This document shows, piece after piece, positions 8,050-16,071 of a stretch of 64,000 nucleotides of DNA (positions are counted from its first letter, which is position 1; every line of letters starts with the position of its first letter). The notes below the pieces were generated by a model, which did no database searches, had not been told where the DNA came from, and saw only the letters and a list, made by a program, of their open reading frames with translations. Source of the DNA: Azospirillum sp. OGB3 (lineage in GTDB: Bacteria; Pseudomonadota; Alphaproteobacteria; Azospirillales; Azospirillaceae); contig NZ_JACHYN010000011.1 of NCBI RefSeq assembly GCF_014192915.1, forward strand, positions 62,001-126,000. The letters run 5' to 3'. Position numbers and translations under genes: made by a program.

Positions 8050-8469
8050 TCAGGCCGGCTTGCAGCCGGGCTTCAGCCCAGGATCGCTGGAAAAGCTGCC
8101 GTCGTCCGCCGGGTCGCTTCCCGCGCCATATCCGGCGTTGAGCATCCCCTCCAGCGCCTCCAGCCGGGGGGTGGTGGCGGCGAAGGCGTCGCGCTCCACC
8201 GCGCGGTAATGCTCGATCACCCGTTCGCCGAAGGCGGTCAGCGCGGTCCCGCCGCCGTGCTTGCCGCCCACCGCGGCGGAGACCACCGGCTCGGCGAAGA
8301 TGCGGTTGAGGTCGTCGACCAGCAGCCATGCGCGGCGGTAGGACATGTCCAGGGTCCGCGCCGCGGCGGAGATGGAGCCGGTTTCCCGGATCCGCTCCAG
8401 CAGCATGATCTTGCCCGGCCCGACCGAGCCGCCGGTGTCGAAGTCGATGCGGATGCGCAGGCGGGTCAT
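8050..8469 (-). CDS. ModE N-terminal-type winged-helix regulator
   Basis: The 139-residue protein is a single LysR/ModE-like winged helix: RIDFDTGGSVGPGKIMLLE, then the HTH core GSISAAARTLDMSYRRAWLLVDDLN (about 32-56) and the wing GGKHGGGTALT. It lacks the C-terminal MOP (molybdate-binding) domains of full ModE, so it matches the short ModE-like regulators that alphaproteobacteria often carry. The target may be molybdate uptake or Mo enzymes, but no molybdate gene adjoins it (a CoxL-like Mo enzyme is 4 kb away, mog about 10 kb). The ATG at 8469 is chosen to match the family start MTRLRIRIDF. Confidence 0.8.
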   Translation of the reverse strand: MTRLRIRIDFDTGGSVGPGKIMLLERIRETGSISAAARTLDMSYRRAWLLVDDLNRIFAEPVVSAAVGGKHGGGTALTAFGERVIEHYRAVERDAFAATTPRLEALEGMLNAGYGAGSDPADDGSFSSDPGLKPGCKPA

Positions 8470-8602
8470 GGCGGCGTCCAAGACAGAATCGCCCCGCCGG
8501 TCCCCGCCCGGCCTCTGCCCCCTTTCACCCCAGTCATGCGCGCTCCTCCGCTCCCTTGAGGGGGGAGACTGACCGTCCCCCACCCAAAAGGCAAGGCGCG
8601 GA

Positions 8603-9616
8603 TCAGAAGCCGGCCAGCACGATCTTGCCCTTGGCCCGCCCGCTTTCGAGCAGGGCGTGGGCGCGCGTCAGGTTGGCGGCGTTGATGGTGCCGAACGTCT
8701 CGGCTAGCGTCGTGCGGACGGTGCCGGCGTCGACGAGGCGCGACACCTCGCTGAGCAGCGCGTGCTGGGCGGCGATGTCGGCGGTGCCGAACACCGGCCG
8801 GGTGAACATGAACTCCCAGTGCAGCGACACGCTCTTGCGCTTCAGCACCATGACGTCCAGCCCCGCCGGATCGTCGATCAGCGCGACGCGGCCCTGCGGG
8901 GCGATCAGGGCGGCGATCTCCGGCAGATGGGCGCCGGTGTCGTTGGTCGAGAAGACGAAGGCCGGGGCGCCGATGCCCAGAGCCTCCACTTGCGCGGCCA
9001 GCGGCTTGCGGTGGTCGACGACATGGTGGGCGCCCAGATCGCGGCACCAGGCCTGCGTCTCCTCGCGGGAGGCGGTGGCGATGACCGTCAGGTCGGTCAA
9101 CTGCCGGGCGAGCTGGATGGCGATGGAGCCGACGCCGCCGGCCCCGCCGACGATCAGGATGGCGTTCGCCGCCCCCGGCACCGGGCGCCGCACGTCCAGC
9201 CGGTCGAACATGGCTTCCCACGCGGTGATGCTGGTCAGCGGCAGCGCCGCGGCCTGGGCGAAGTCGAGGCTGGCCGGCTTCGGCCCGACGATGCGCTCGT
9301 CCACCAGATGAAACTCGGCGTTGGTGCCGTCGCGGTCGATGGCCCCGGCGTAGAAGACGGCGTCGCCCGGCTTGAACAGCGTGGCCTGCGGCCCGGCGGC
9401 CACCACGACACCGGCGGCGTCCCAGCCCAGCACCTTCATGGCGCCCGGCGCGGGGGGCATGTTGCGGCGGACCTTGGTGTCCACGGGGTTGACCGAGACG
9501 GCCTTGATCTCGACCAGCAGGTCGCGGCCCCGGGGCTCGGGACGGGGACGCTCCACGTCGATCAGGGCGTTGGGGGCGTCGATGGGCAGGGATCGGGTGA
9601 AGGCGACGGCGCGCAT
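8603..9616 (-). CDS. Zinc-type alcohol dehydrogenase-like / quinone oxidoreductase family protein
   Basis: This 337-residue medium-chain dehydrogenase/reductase has a GroES-like N-terminal domain (DLLVEIKAVSVNPVDTKVR) and a Rossmann domain with the NADPH loop GGAGGVGSIAIQLA near residue 155. Structural zinc cysteines are absent, as in the quinone oxidoreductase branch. It likely reduces quinones or enals with NADPH in the cytoplasm. It is divergent from an HxlR regulator gene (146-base gap), the arrangement known for the redox-sensing QorR/Qor pair. The ATG at 9616 has AAGGA upstream. Its leader carries three imperfect 14-base tandem repeats. Confidence 0.85.
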   Translation of the reverse strand: MRAVAFTRSLPIDAPNALIDVERPRPEPRGRDLLVEIKAVSVNPVDTKVRRNMPPAPGAMKVLGWDAAGVVVAAGPQATLFKPGDAVFYAGAIDRDGTNAEFHLVDERIVGPKPASLDFAQAAALPLTSITAWEAMFDRLDVRRPVPGAANAILIVGGAGGVGSIAIQLARQLTDLTVIATASREETQAWCRDLGAHHVVDHRKPLAAQVEALGIGAPAFVFSTNDTGAHLPEIAALIAPQGRVALIDDPAGLDVMVLKRKSVSLHWEFMFTRPVFGTADIAAQHALLSEVSRLVDAGTVRTTLAETFGTINAANLTRAHALLESGRAKGKIVLAGF

Positions 9617-9629
9617 GGCCTGAAGTCCT

Positions 9630-9671
9630 TGTGCTTGTTGTTGGGTGCTTGGTGTTGCCTGCTTGTTGCGG
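9630..9671. repeat. Three imperfect 14-bp tandem repeats in the quinone oxidoreductase leader
   Basis: Units at 9630-9643, 9644-9657 and 9658-9671 share the core TGCTTG(T/G)TG. They lie 14-55 bases before the minus-strand start codon, where the mRNA would be CAA-rich and little structured. Confidence 0.55.
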
Positions 9672-9724
9672 CGTGTTGTGCTCTGCCGACAGACTTGCGC
9701 CTTGCAGCACCAGGGCGCAAGAAT

Positions 9725-9741
9725 GCACATGAAACGCACAT
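9725..9741. promoter_or_regulatory. Candidate HxlR operator: GCACAT direct repeat
   Basis: GCACAT occurs at 9725-9730 and again at 9736-9741, one helical turn apart, 22-38 bases before the HxlR start codon and between the divergent genes. The position suits autoregulation plus control of the oxidoreductase. This is inference from placement. Confidence 0.4.
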
Positions 9742-9762
9742 AGTGTCGAAAAGGATACCGTC

Positions 9763-10143
9763 ATGGCCCGCGTCCCGCACGCCAACCTGGACTGCTCGCC
9801 GGGCTGCCCGGTGGAGGGCGTCCTCGCCCTCATCGGCGGGAAGTGGAAGGGGCTGATCCTCTACCATCTGCTGGACGGCACGCTGCGCTTCAACGAAATC
9901 CGCCGCCGCGTGCCGAACGTCACCCAGCGCATGCTGACCACCCAGCTCCGCGAGCTGGAGGCGGACGGGCTGCTGGTCCGCACCGTCTACGCGGAGGTGC
10001 CGCCGCGCGTCGAATACAGCCTGTCGCCGCGCGGGCGCAGCCTGGAGCCGATCATCCTGGCGCTGAAGGCCTGGGGCGAGGAGCATCTGCGCCCCGCCGC
10101 CGCGGTTTCCGACGCCGCCTCTGCCGCTGTCGCCGCGGCATGA
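9763..10143 (+). CDS. HxlR-family winged-helix regulator, probably thiol-sensing
   Basis: The 126-residue HxlR/DUF24 protein has the family core GKWKGLILYHLLDGTLRFNE, IRRRVPNVTQRMLTTQLREL (recognition helix) and a wing. It carries the N-terminal Cys of redox-active members (CSPGCPVEG, Cys11 and Cys15); in YodB, HypR and QorR the equivalent Cys senses quinones or disulfide stress. It probably represses the divergent quinone oxidoreductase gene and itself. The stop codon overlaps the nnrS-like start (ATGA), so that membrane protein is likely co-expressed. An Ala-rich tail ends the protein. Confidence 0.88.
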   Translation: MARVPHANLDCSPGCPVEGVLALIGGKWKGLILYHLLDGTLRFNEIRRRVPNVTQRMLTTQLRELEADGLLVRTVYAEVPPRVEYSLSPRGRSLEPIILALKAWGEEHLRPAAAVSDAASAAVAAA

Positions 10144-11258
10144 GCGCCTTCGTCCCGCCGCCCCCGCAGCGTCCCTGGGGGCACCGCCTGTTCTTCCCTG
10201 CCGCCGCCCTCTACGGGGCGCTCAGCGTCCCGCTGTGGGTGGCCGGCTACTTCGGCTGGCTCGGCATCGGCTGGACGCCGGCGCTGCACGCGCACGAGAT
10301 GCTGATGGGCTACGCCCTTGCGGTGGTCGGCGGCTTCCTGCTGACGCGGCCGTCCGGCGTGGCGCTGAGCATCGCCTTCGCCGCGTGGCTGGCCGGGCGG
10401 CTGGCGGTGCTGGTCGGACTGCCGCCGGAGATCGCGGCGCCGCTGGCGCTGGCCTATCCGGTGACGCTGTTCGTGGTCGCCGGCGTTCCCTTTCTGCGCG
10501 CCGCCAAGAGCGGCCACAACAGGCTGTTCGGCCCGGTGATCGGCGCCTTCGCGCTGGCCGAGGCGCTGGTCTGGTGGGGCGGCGACGGCGGGCGGACGGG
10601 CGCGCTGTTCGCGCTGCATCTCGTCGGCATCCTGATGCTGGTGATGGGCGGGCGCATCATCCCCTCCGCCACGGCGGGCGAGTTGCGCAAGCAGGGCGGG
10701 ACGCTGGTGGAGCGGGTGCAGCCGCGCCTGGAATGGGCGGGCGTCGCCGGGGCGGTGCTGGCCGCCCTGACCGTGGCCGCCGGGGTGGCGAGCGGTCCGC
10801 TGGCCTGGATCGGGGCGGCGGGCGCGGCGCTTGCCGGGCTGACCGCCTGGGCGCGCCTGGCGCGCTGGCGGACCGGCGCCGTGCTGGGGCGTCCGGACCT
10901 GTGGAGCCTGCATCTGGGGTACGGTTGGCTCGGGCTCGGCTGGCTGTTCCTGGGCGTCGAGCGGGTGGCCCCGCTGACCGGCGGGGCGGGCTGGCACGTG
11001 ATCGGCGCGGGCGCGCTCGGCACGCTGGCAGCCTCGATGATGGTGCGCGCGACCCTGCAGCGGGAGGCGATGCCGCCGGACTTCTCCCGGCCCGCCACCG
11101 CTGCCATCGCTCTGGTCGGGCTGGCCGCCGCGCTGCGCGTCGCCGCGGCCAGCACGGCGCCGGACCTGCTGATGCCTGCGGCGGCGCTGGCCTGGATGGG
11201 AGCGCACCTGTTGGTGCTGTGGGTGCTGCTGCGCGTGCCGAAGCGGATCAGGGCCTGA
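10140..11258 (+). CDS. NnrS family membrane protein (copy 1)
   Basis: The 372-residue polytopic protein has about 10-12 predicted membrane helices and NnrS features: the early HAHEMLMGYALAVVGGFLL segment, MLVMGGRIIPSATAGELR in the middle and SLHLGYGWLGLGWLF later. NnrS proteins bind haem and copper and protect against nitric oxide or nitrosative stress, often beside denitrification genes. This copy is translationally coupled to the HxlR regulator by an ATGA overlap. It is more divergent from the family core than the second copy at 16023-17231 and lacks an FNR-type box. Confidence 0.8.
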   Translation: MSAFVPPPPQRPWGHRLFFPAAALYGALSVPLWVAGYFGWLGIGWTPALHAHEMLMGYALAVVGGFLLTRPSGVALSIAFAAWLAGRLAVLVGLPPEIAAPLALAYPVTLFVVAGVPFLRAAKSGHNRLFGPVIGAFALAEALVWWGGDGGRTGALFALHLVGILMLVMGGRIIPSATAGELRKQGGTLVERVQPRLEWAGVAGAVLAALTVAAGVASGPLAWIGAAGAALAGLTAWARLARWRTGAVLGRPDLWSLHLGYGWLGLGWLFLGVERVAPLTGGAGWHVIGAGALGTLAASMMVRATLQREAMPPDFSRPATAAIALVGLAAALRVAAASTAPDLLMPAAALAWMGAHLLVLWVLLRVPKRIRA

Positions 11259-11358
11259 CCCATCCGCACTTGACGCTCCCCGCTGCGCCCCCGACACTCC
11301 GACGCAACGGCCTTGGCCAAGGGCCATGAGGAGGCGGGCAAACCCGCAAGGGGGGATC

Positions 11359-12225
11359 ATGAGCGACGCGTTGGAACCGGCCCGCAGCGCGGGCGTCGTC
11401 GGACTCGGCTCCATGGGCATGGGGGTGGCGCTGTCGCTGCTGCGCGCCGGCTTCCGGGTCGTCGGCTGCGACCTCGACGCCGCCAAATGCATGAGCCTCG
11501 TCACCCACGGCGGGGAGGCCGCTGGATCGCCCGCCGACGTCGGGCGCCGGGTGGACCGCGTCATGGTCCTGGTCGCCACGGCGGAGCAGGCGGAGGAGGT
11601 GCTGTTCGGCACCGAGGGCGTGGCCGGCACGCTGCCGAAGGGCGGCGTGGTCGTCCTGTCCACCAGCGTCCCGCCGGACATGGCCGCCGCCGTCGGGTGC
11701 CGCCTCGCCGAGCGGGACCTGCTGATGCTCGACGCGCCGGTCGGCGGCGGCCCGGTGCGGGCGGCGGAGGGCCGCATGGTGGTGATGGCGTCCGGTCCCG
11801 AGGACGCCTTCGCGCGGGCGGCTGACCTCGTTGCCGCCGCGTCGGGCACGCTGCACCGCGTCGGCACGGGGCACGGGCAGGGCTCCGCCGTGAAGGCCGT
11901 GGAGCAGATGCTGACCGGAATCCACGCCGCCGCGGTGGCTGAGGCCACGGCCTTCGGCGTCCGCGCCGGGGTCGATCCGCAGCGGCTGGCCGAGATCCTC
12001 GCCGCCGGTCCCTTCCACATCCCGTCGCAGCGGCCGCTGGGGATCGTCGGGACGGACCTGGGCAACGTGATGGACGCCGCGCGGCGGCTGACCGTGCCGA
12101 CGCCGCTCGCCGCCTCCGCTTTGCAACTCTTCACCATGGCCGCCGCGGTCGGGCTGGGGCGCGAGGGCGACGGCGCGCTCGCCCAAATTTTCGACCGGCT
12201 GGCCGGCAACCCGCAGGAGGGCTGA
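11359..12225 (+). CDS. Beta-hydroxyacid dehydrogenase family protein (3-HIBADH/L-threonate dehydrogenase-like)
   Basis: This 288-residue NAD(P)-dependent enzyme has the Rossmann start VVGLGSMGMGVALSLL, the substrate motif DAPVGGGPVRAAEG and the catalytic-lysine helix KAVEQMLTGIHAAAVAEA. The C-terminal helical domain seems shortened: the usual segment between the first long helix and the VKDLG-type motif is reduced to a short stretch ending GTDLGNVMDAARRL. AAGGGGGG precedes the ATG at 11359. It opens a tight three-gene operon with an SDR (6-base gap) and a PLP dehydratase (3-base gap), suggesting catabolism of a hydroxy acid or hydroxy-amino acid. Substrate unknown. Confidence 0.8.
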   Translation: MSDALEPARSAGVVGLGSMGMGVALSLLRAGFRVVGCDLDAAKCMSLVTHGGEAAGSPADVGRRVDRVMVLVATAEQAEEVLFGTEGVAGTLPKGGVVVLSTSVPPDMAAAVGCRLAERDLLMLDAPVGGGPVRAAEGRMVVMASGPEDAFARAADLVAAASGTLHRVGTGHGQGSAVKAVEQMLTGIHAAAVAEATAFGVRAGVDPQRLAEILAAGPFHIPSQRPLGIVGTDLGNVMDAARRLTVPTPLAASALQLFTMAAAVGLGREGDGALAQIFDRLAGNPQEG

Positions 12226-12231
12226 GGAACC

Positions 12232-12987
12232 ATGTCCACCACGCTGACATCGCTGGTCGTCACCGGAGGCAGCCGGGGCATCGGGGCGGCGGTCGCCCGC
12301 ATGGCCGCGCGGCGCGGCCACGCCGTCACCTTCTCCTACATCGGCAACGAAGCGGCGGCAGAGGCCACCCTGGCGGCGATCCGCGAGGCCGGCGGGCAGG
12401 CCCAGGCGGTGAAAGGCGACGCCGCGCGCGAAGAGGACATCCGCGCCCTGTTCGACGCGGCGGAGGACCGTTTCGGCCCCACCGCCGGGCTGGTCAACAA
12501 CGCCGGCATCATCGGCCCCTATGGGCGGCTCGACGAGGCCGCGCCGGACGAGCTGCGCCGCATGCTGGACATCAACGTGACCGGGGCCGTCCTCTGCGCG
12601 CGGGAGGCGGTGCGCCGCATGTCCACCCGTCATGGCGGGAAAGGTGGCGCCATCGTCAACGTCGGCTCCATCGCCGCCGTGCTGGGCTCGCCCAACGAGT
12701 ATGTGGGCTACGCGGCCAGCAAGGGCGCGGTGGACAGCCTGACCGTCGGCCTCGCCCGCGAGGTGGCGAAGGAGGGCATCCGCGTGAATTGCGTGCGGCC
12801 CGGCCTGATCGACACCGACATCCAGATCATCCCCGGCATCGGCAACCGGCTCGACAACCCCGCCCTGATCCCGCCCGCCGGGCGCGCCGGGACGGCGGAC
12901 GAGGTCGCCGAGACCGTGCTGTGGCTGCTGTCCGACGCCGCGTCCTACGTGACCGGCGCCCTTCTCAACGTCTCCGGAGGCCGCTGA
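12232..12987 (+). CDS. Short-chain dehydrogenase/reductase
   Basis: This 251-residue classical SDR has the nucleotide motif TGGSRGIGAAVA (about 10-21), NNAGI, the catalytic Ser in NVGSIAAVLG, YAASK (Tyr and Lys) and a C-terminal VTGALLNVSGGR. Helix and spacing match glucose-dehydrogenase/FabG-like oxidoreductases such as YgfF. It is the middle gene of the dehydrogenase/SDR/dehydratase operon, so it probably acts on a hydroxyl or keto intermediate of the same pathway. Cofactor preference is not clear: the beta2 end (FSYIGNEAAAE) is compatible with NADP. Confidence 0.85.
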   Translation: MSTTLTSLVVTGGSRGIGAAVARMAARRGHAVTFSYIGNEAAAEATLAAIREAGGQAQAVKGDAAREEDIRALFDAAEDRFGPTAGLVNNAGIIGPYGRLDEAAPDELRRMLDINVTGAVLCAREAVRRMSTRHGGKGGAIVNVGSIAAVLGSPNEYVGYAASKGAVDSLTVGLAREVAKEGIRVNCVRPGLIDTDIQIIPGIGNRLDNPALIPPAGRAGTADEVAETVLWLLSDAASYVTGALLNVSGGR

Positions 12988-12990
12988 GCC

Positions 12991-13983
12991 ATGCCCGCTT
13001 CGAGTTCCTTCGCCATCGGCCATCGGGACATCGTGGAGGCCGCGGCGCGGCTGGACGGCGTCGCCGTGCACACGCCACTGCTGGAGAGCGCGCTGCTGAA
13101 CGAGCGGGTCGGCGGGCGCGTCCTGCTGAAGCCGGAGGTCCTGCAGCGCAGCGGCTCCTTCAAGTTCCGCGGCGCCTTCAACCGCCTGTCCCAACTGACG
13201 CCGGGGGAGCGCAAGGGCGGGGTGGTCGCCTGGTCGTCGGGCAACCACGCCCAGGGCGTCGCGGCGGCGGCGGCGCTGCTCGGCATGCCCGCGGTCATCG
13301 TCATGCCCAGCGACGCCCCGGCCCTGAAGATCGCCAACACCCGCGGCTACGGCGCCGAGGTGGTGCTCTACGACCGCTGGACCGAAAGCCGCGAAGGCAT
13401 CGCCCAGGCCATCGCGGCGGAGCGGGGTGCCGCCACCGTGCCGCCCTACGACGACCCGCACATCATGGCCGGGCAGGGCACGGTCGGGCTGGAGATCGCC
13501 GCCCAGGCGCAGGCCATCGGCGCGGTTCCCGACGACGTGATCGCGCCGTGCAGCGGCGGCGGGCTGATGTCCGGGGTCGCCACGGCGGTCCGCCACAGCT
13601 TCCCCGACACCCGCCTGTGGGCGGCGGAGCCGGCGGGCTTCGACGACGTGGCGCGCTCGCTGGCCGCGGGGGAGCGGGTGGAGAACGCCGCCGGGCAACG
13701 CTCCATCTGCGACGCGCTGCTGACCCCGACGCCGGGCGCCCTGACCTTCCCGGTGATGAAGACACTGCTGTCCGGCAGCCTCGCCGTCACCGACGCCGAG
13801 GTTAAGGCCGCCATGGCCTATGCCTTCACCGTGCTGAAGCTGGTGGTCGAACCGGGCGGGGCGGTCGGGCTGGCCGCCGTGCTGACCGGCAAGCTGCCGG
13901 CGGCTGGCCGCACCGTCGCCGTGGTGCTGAGCGGCGGCAACGTCGACGCGGCGACCTTCAGCGACGCGCTGGCGGCGTCGTAG
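12991..13983 (+). CDS. Threonine/serine dehydratase-like PLP enzyme (fold type II)
   Basis: This 330-residue protein has the PLP lysine in GSFKFRGAFN (about residue 53), the SSGNHAQGVA substrate loop and a Gly-rich CSGGGLMSG phosphate loop. It lacks the C-terminal ACT regulatory domains of biosynthetic IlvA, so it is a catabolic type: threonine, serine or 3-hydroxyaspartate dehydratase or racemase are all possible. It closes the three-gene operon. Its last 26 bases overlap the convergent methyltransferase gene. Linkage to a hydroxyacid dehydrogenase suggests breakdown of a beta-hydroxy-amino acid. Confidence 0.85.
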   Translation: MPASSSFAIGHRDIVEAAARLDGVAVHTPLLESALLNERVGGRVLLKPEVLQRSGSFKFRGAFNRLSQLTPGERKGGVVAWSSGNHAQGVAAAAALLGMPAVIVMPSDAPALKIANTRGYGAEVVLYDRWTESREGIAQAIAAERGAATVPPYDDPHIMAGQGTVGLEIAAQAQAIGAVPDDVIAPCSGGGLMSGVATAVRHSFPDTRLWAAEPAGFDDVARSLAAGERVENAAGQRSICDALLTPTPGALTFPVMKTLLSGSLAVTDAEVKAAMAYAFTVLKLVVEPGGAVGLAAVLTGKLPAAGRTVAVVLSGGNVDAATFSDALAAS

Positions 13984-14836
13984 CAGCGTCGCGTTCCAGC
14001 ACGTAATAGACGGCGCCGGGCGCGAACTTCTTGCGGAGCGAGTCGCGGTGGTAGGCGATGTTCCACCGCGTCAGCGCGCAGGCCGCCTCGTCCAGCCGCA
14101 CCAGCAGCGGGTTGCCGTAGGGCAGGGAGACGCCCAGCAGCGGCCCCAGCCGCTCGGTCAGCGGGAAGGAGCAGAAGCGGCGCTGCCGCACGGTGAAGCC
14201 CAGCCGGGCGAAGCGCTCCTCCAGCCATTGTACGGGGAAGCCGCGCTCGTTGGCGGTCAGGCCTCGGCGGGGCCGGCGCCAGTCGCCCATGGTGCTGATC
14301 GGCTCGCGCAGGATGAACAGACCGCCGGGAGCGGTGACGCGGGCGAACTCCGCCAGAAGCGCGCCCGCGTTCGGAATGTGGTGCAGCGTGTGCAGGCAGA
14401 CGGTCAGGTCGTTGGCCCCGTCCGCGCAGTCGATCCGCCCGCCCAGCGTGGGGCGGCGGTACTCGGCGGGGGTGCCGGCGATATCGGTCTTCCAGAAGCG
14501 CTCGATGGGTTCCACGGCCAGGAATCGCTCCACCTGCCCGGCGATCGGCGCCACGTCGTCGCCCGCAGCGCAGCCGAAGGCCAGCGCCTGCCGGAAGCGC
14601 CGCCCGGCCAGGAAGCGGAAGGCGTGGCGTTGGTTCAGCGCGTGGTATTCGTAGCGGTAGCCGGACCGGTCGGGCGCGGTGCGCGCGAATTCCTCCGCCG
14701 GGTCCCGCGTCGCGACGCCGTACCAGCCGGCGATCCGGGCCGCGTCGAAGTCGTCGCCGTAGAGGGCGGCGCCAGAGAAATACCGATCCTCGAAACTGGC
14801 GGTCTCGAAGCTGGCGGACTCGAAGGTGGCGGTCAT
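13958..14836 (-). CDS. Class I SAM-dependent methyltransferase
   Basis: The 292-residue protein has a UbiE-like Rossmann core: AFGCAAGDDVAPI as motif I (about residue 89), FLAVEPIE as the acidic motif, LHTLHHIPNAGALLAEF and a GGLFILREP strand. The N-terminus contains a short repeat (ASFE units) before the domain, and the C-terminus is a helical cap. The substrate is unknown; similar proteins methylate small molecules or lipids. It overlaps the convergent dehydratase by 26 bases and does not share its operon. Roughly 170 bases upstream, ending at the small gene at 15005-15145, show no clear site. Confidence 0.75.
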   Translation of the reverse strand: MTATFESASFETASFEDRYFSGAALYGDDFDAARIAGWYGVATRDPAEEFARTAPDRSGYRYEYHALNQRHAFRFLAGRRFRQALAFGCAAGDDVAPIAGQVERFLAVEPIERFWKTDIAGTPAEYRRPTLGGRIDCADGANDLTVCLHTLHHIPNAGALLAEFARVTAPGGLFILREPISTMGDWRRPRRGLTANERGFPVQWLEERFARLGFTVRQRRFCSFPLTERLGPLLGVSLPYGNPLLVRLDEAACALTRWNIAYHRDSLRKKFAPGAVYYVLERDAATTPPARR

Positions 14837-15004
14837 GGGGGCTGAGGCTCCGCTGGATGGTCCGCGCGACGATAGCGCGCCGGTTCCGGCGGAAACATTC
14901 AGCTTGCCCGCCTAGGACGGAGGGGGAGGCCTATGGCGGAGCGGGGCCGCGGGGCGCGAAGGGAGCGCCTCAGCTTGATGGAGTCCTCATCCGAAAGGGT
15001 GGCG

Positions 15005-15145
15005 CTACAGCCGGATGTCGCTCTGGAACAGGCCGAGGTCGAGATGCTCCATCGGCACACGGCGGGCGCGACGGCGGTTGAAGCGTCGGACGGCGTGGCG
15101 GGCGCGACCGATCAGCGAGGCGTAGCTCTTCAACGTCTTGGGCAT
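15005..15145 (-). CDS. Very small basic protein, DUF1127-like
   Basis: A 46-codon frame runs from an ATG at 15145 with GGGAAGAA seven bases upstream. The product begins MPKTLKSYASLIGRARHAV, continues with an Arg-rich core (RRFNRRRARR) and ends LDLGLFQSDIRL. The size, Arg-rich amphipathic helix and hydrophobic-acidic end resemble YjiS/DUF1127 proteins, which in alphaproteobacteria act in RNA turnover and in phosphate or stress responses. The resemblance is by eye only, without the canonical LxDIGL(T/S)R ending. Confidence 0.5.
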   Translation of the reverse strand: MPKTLKSYASLIGRARHAVRRFNRRRARRVPMEHLDLGLFQSDIRL

Positions 15146-15312
15146 GTCCGTTCTTCCCAATCTGTGCAGGGGGTGAACGGATCACAGCTATGACGGGTCC
15201 ATGTGACAAATTCTATCGCACTGCACACCGTCTCGAGGAACGCCGTGCCGTGCCGCCTGTTCGAGAAGGAATACCCCCAAAGACACGGGCAACCCATGGT
15301 GAGGAGGCGGCG

Positions 15313-16071
15313 ATGAGCGGCGTTCTGAAGGCCGTCATTTTCGACGTGGACGGCACATTGGTCGACTCGGTGGATCTGCACGCCCACGCCTGGGTGGAGG
15401 CGATCCGGCATTTCGGCTACCACGCGGAGTTCGACGCGGTGCGCTCCCAGATCGGCAAGGGCGGCGATCAGCTGATGCCGGTCTTCGTGCCGGAGCAGGA
15501 TCTGGCCCGCGTCGAGGACGCGCTGGACCATTTCCGGCACGAGCTGTTCGCCCGCAAATACATGCCGAAGGTCCGCGGTTTCCGCCGGGTGCGCGGCCTG
15601 TTCCAGCACCTCCACGCCGAGGGGCTGCGCATCGCGCTCGCCTCCTCCGCCAAGGGGGACGAGCTGGAACGGTACAAGCGCGCCGCGGAGATTACGGACT
15701 TGGTGGACGTGGAAACCTCGTCCGACGACGCGGAGCGGTCGAAGCCGCATCCGGACATCTTCGAAGCGGCTTTGGAAAGGCTGGGCCTACCGGCGCCGGA
15801 GGCCGTGGTGGTCGGCGACAGCCCCTGGGATGCCAAGGCGGCGGGGCGGGCGGGCCTGACCGTGGTGGGCGTGCTGTGCGGCGGCTTCGCGGAGCAGGAT
15901 CTGCGCAAGGCCGGCTGCGCGGAGATCTTCCGTGATCCGGAAGACCTCCAGCGCCGCTTCGCCACCAGCCTCATCGGGAAACGCAGCCCACGCGCGATGG
16001 GTCTCCTTCAGCCCGATGGACCTCAGCCGGGCCGGCCGTCGGCCCGCGGGGCGAGCAGGATGGGCGCGTAG
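15313..16071 (+). CDS. HAD-superfamily hydrolase (phosphoglycolate phosphatase/beta-phosphoglucomutase-like)
   Basis: The 252-residue HAD-IA protein has motif I FDVDGTLVDS (nucleophile Asp11), cap helices, motif II IALASSAKG, motif III lysine in SKPHPD and motif IV VVVGDSPWDAKAA. It should be a cytoplasmic phosphatase or phosphomutase for a small sugar phosphate; the substrate cannot be read from sequence. GAGGAGGCGG supports the ATG at 15313. The last 49 bases overlap the convergent nnrS gene, and the extra C-terminal tail after residue about 225 is low in conserved features. Confidence 0.85.
   Translation: MSGVLKAVIFDVDGTLVDSVDLHAHAWVEAIRHFGYHAEFDAVRSQIGKGGDQLMPVFVPEQDLARVEDALDHFRHELFARKYMPKVRGFRRVRGLFQHLHAEGLRIALASSAKGDELERYKRAAEITDLVDVETSSDDAERSKPHPDIFEAALERLGLPAPEAVVVGDSPWDAKAAGRAGLTVVGVLCGGFAEQDLRKAGCAEIFRDPEDLQRRFATSLIGKRSPRAMGLLQPDGPQPGRPSARGASRMGA

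Noticed and set aside
11248..13698. Long minus-strand open frame across the three-gene catabolic operon
   Set aside because: Arg/Gly/His-rich composition without motifs; the plus-strand genes are clearly real and tightly spaced.
14933..15193. 86-codon plus-strand frame upstream of the HAD gene
   Set aside because: No ribosome-binding site match, biased composition, and it overlaps the better-supported minus-strand small gene at 15005-15145.
15237..15261. GGAAC-N16-TGTT resembling an EcfG promoter before the HAD gene
   Set aside because: The -10 has a mismatch (TGTT for CGTT), the region contains CCGTG repeats that make chance matches likely, and nothing about the HAD gene suggests stress control.
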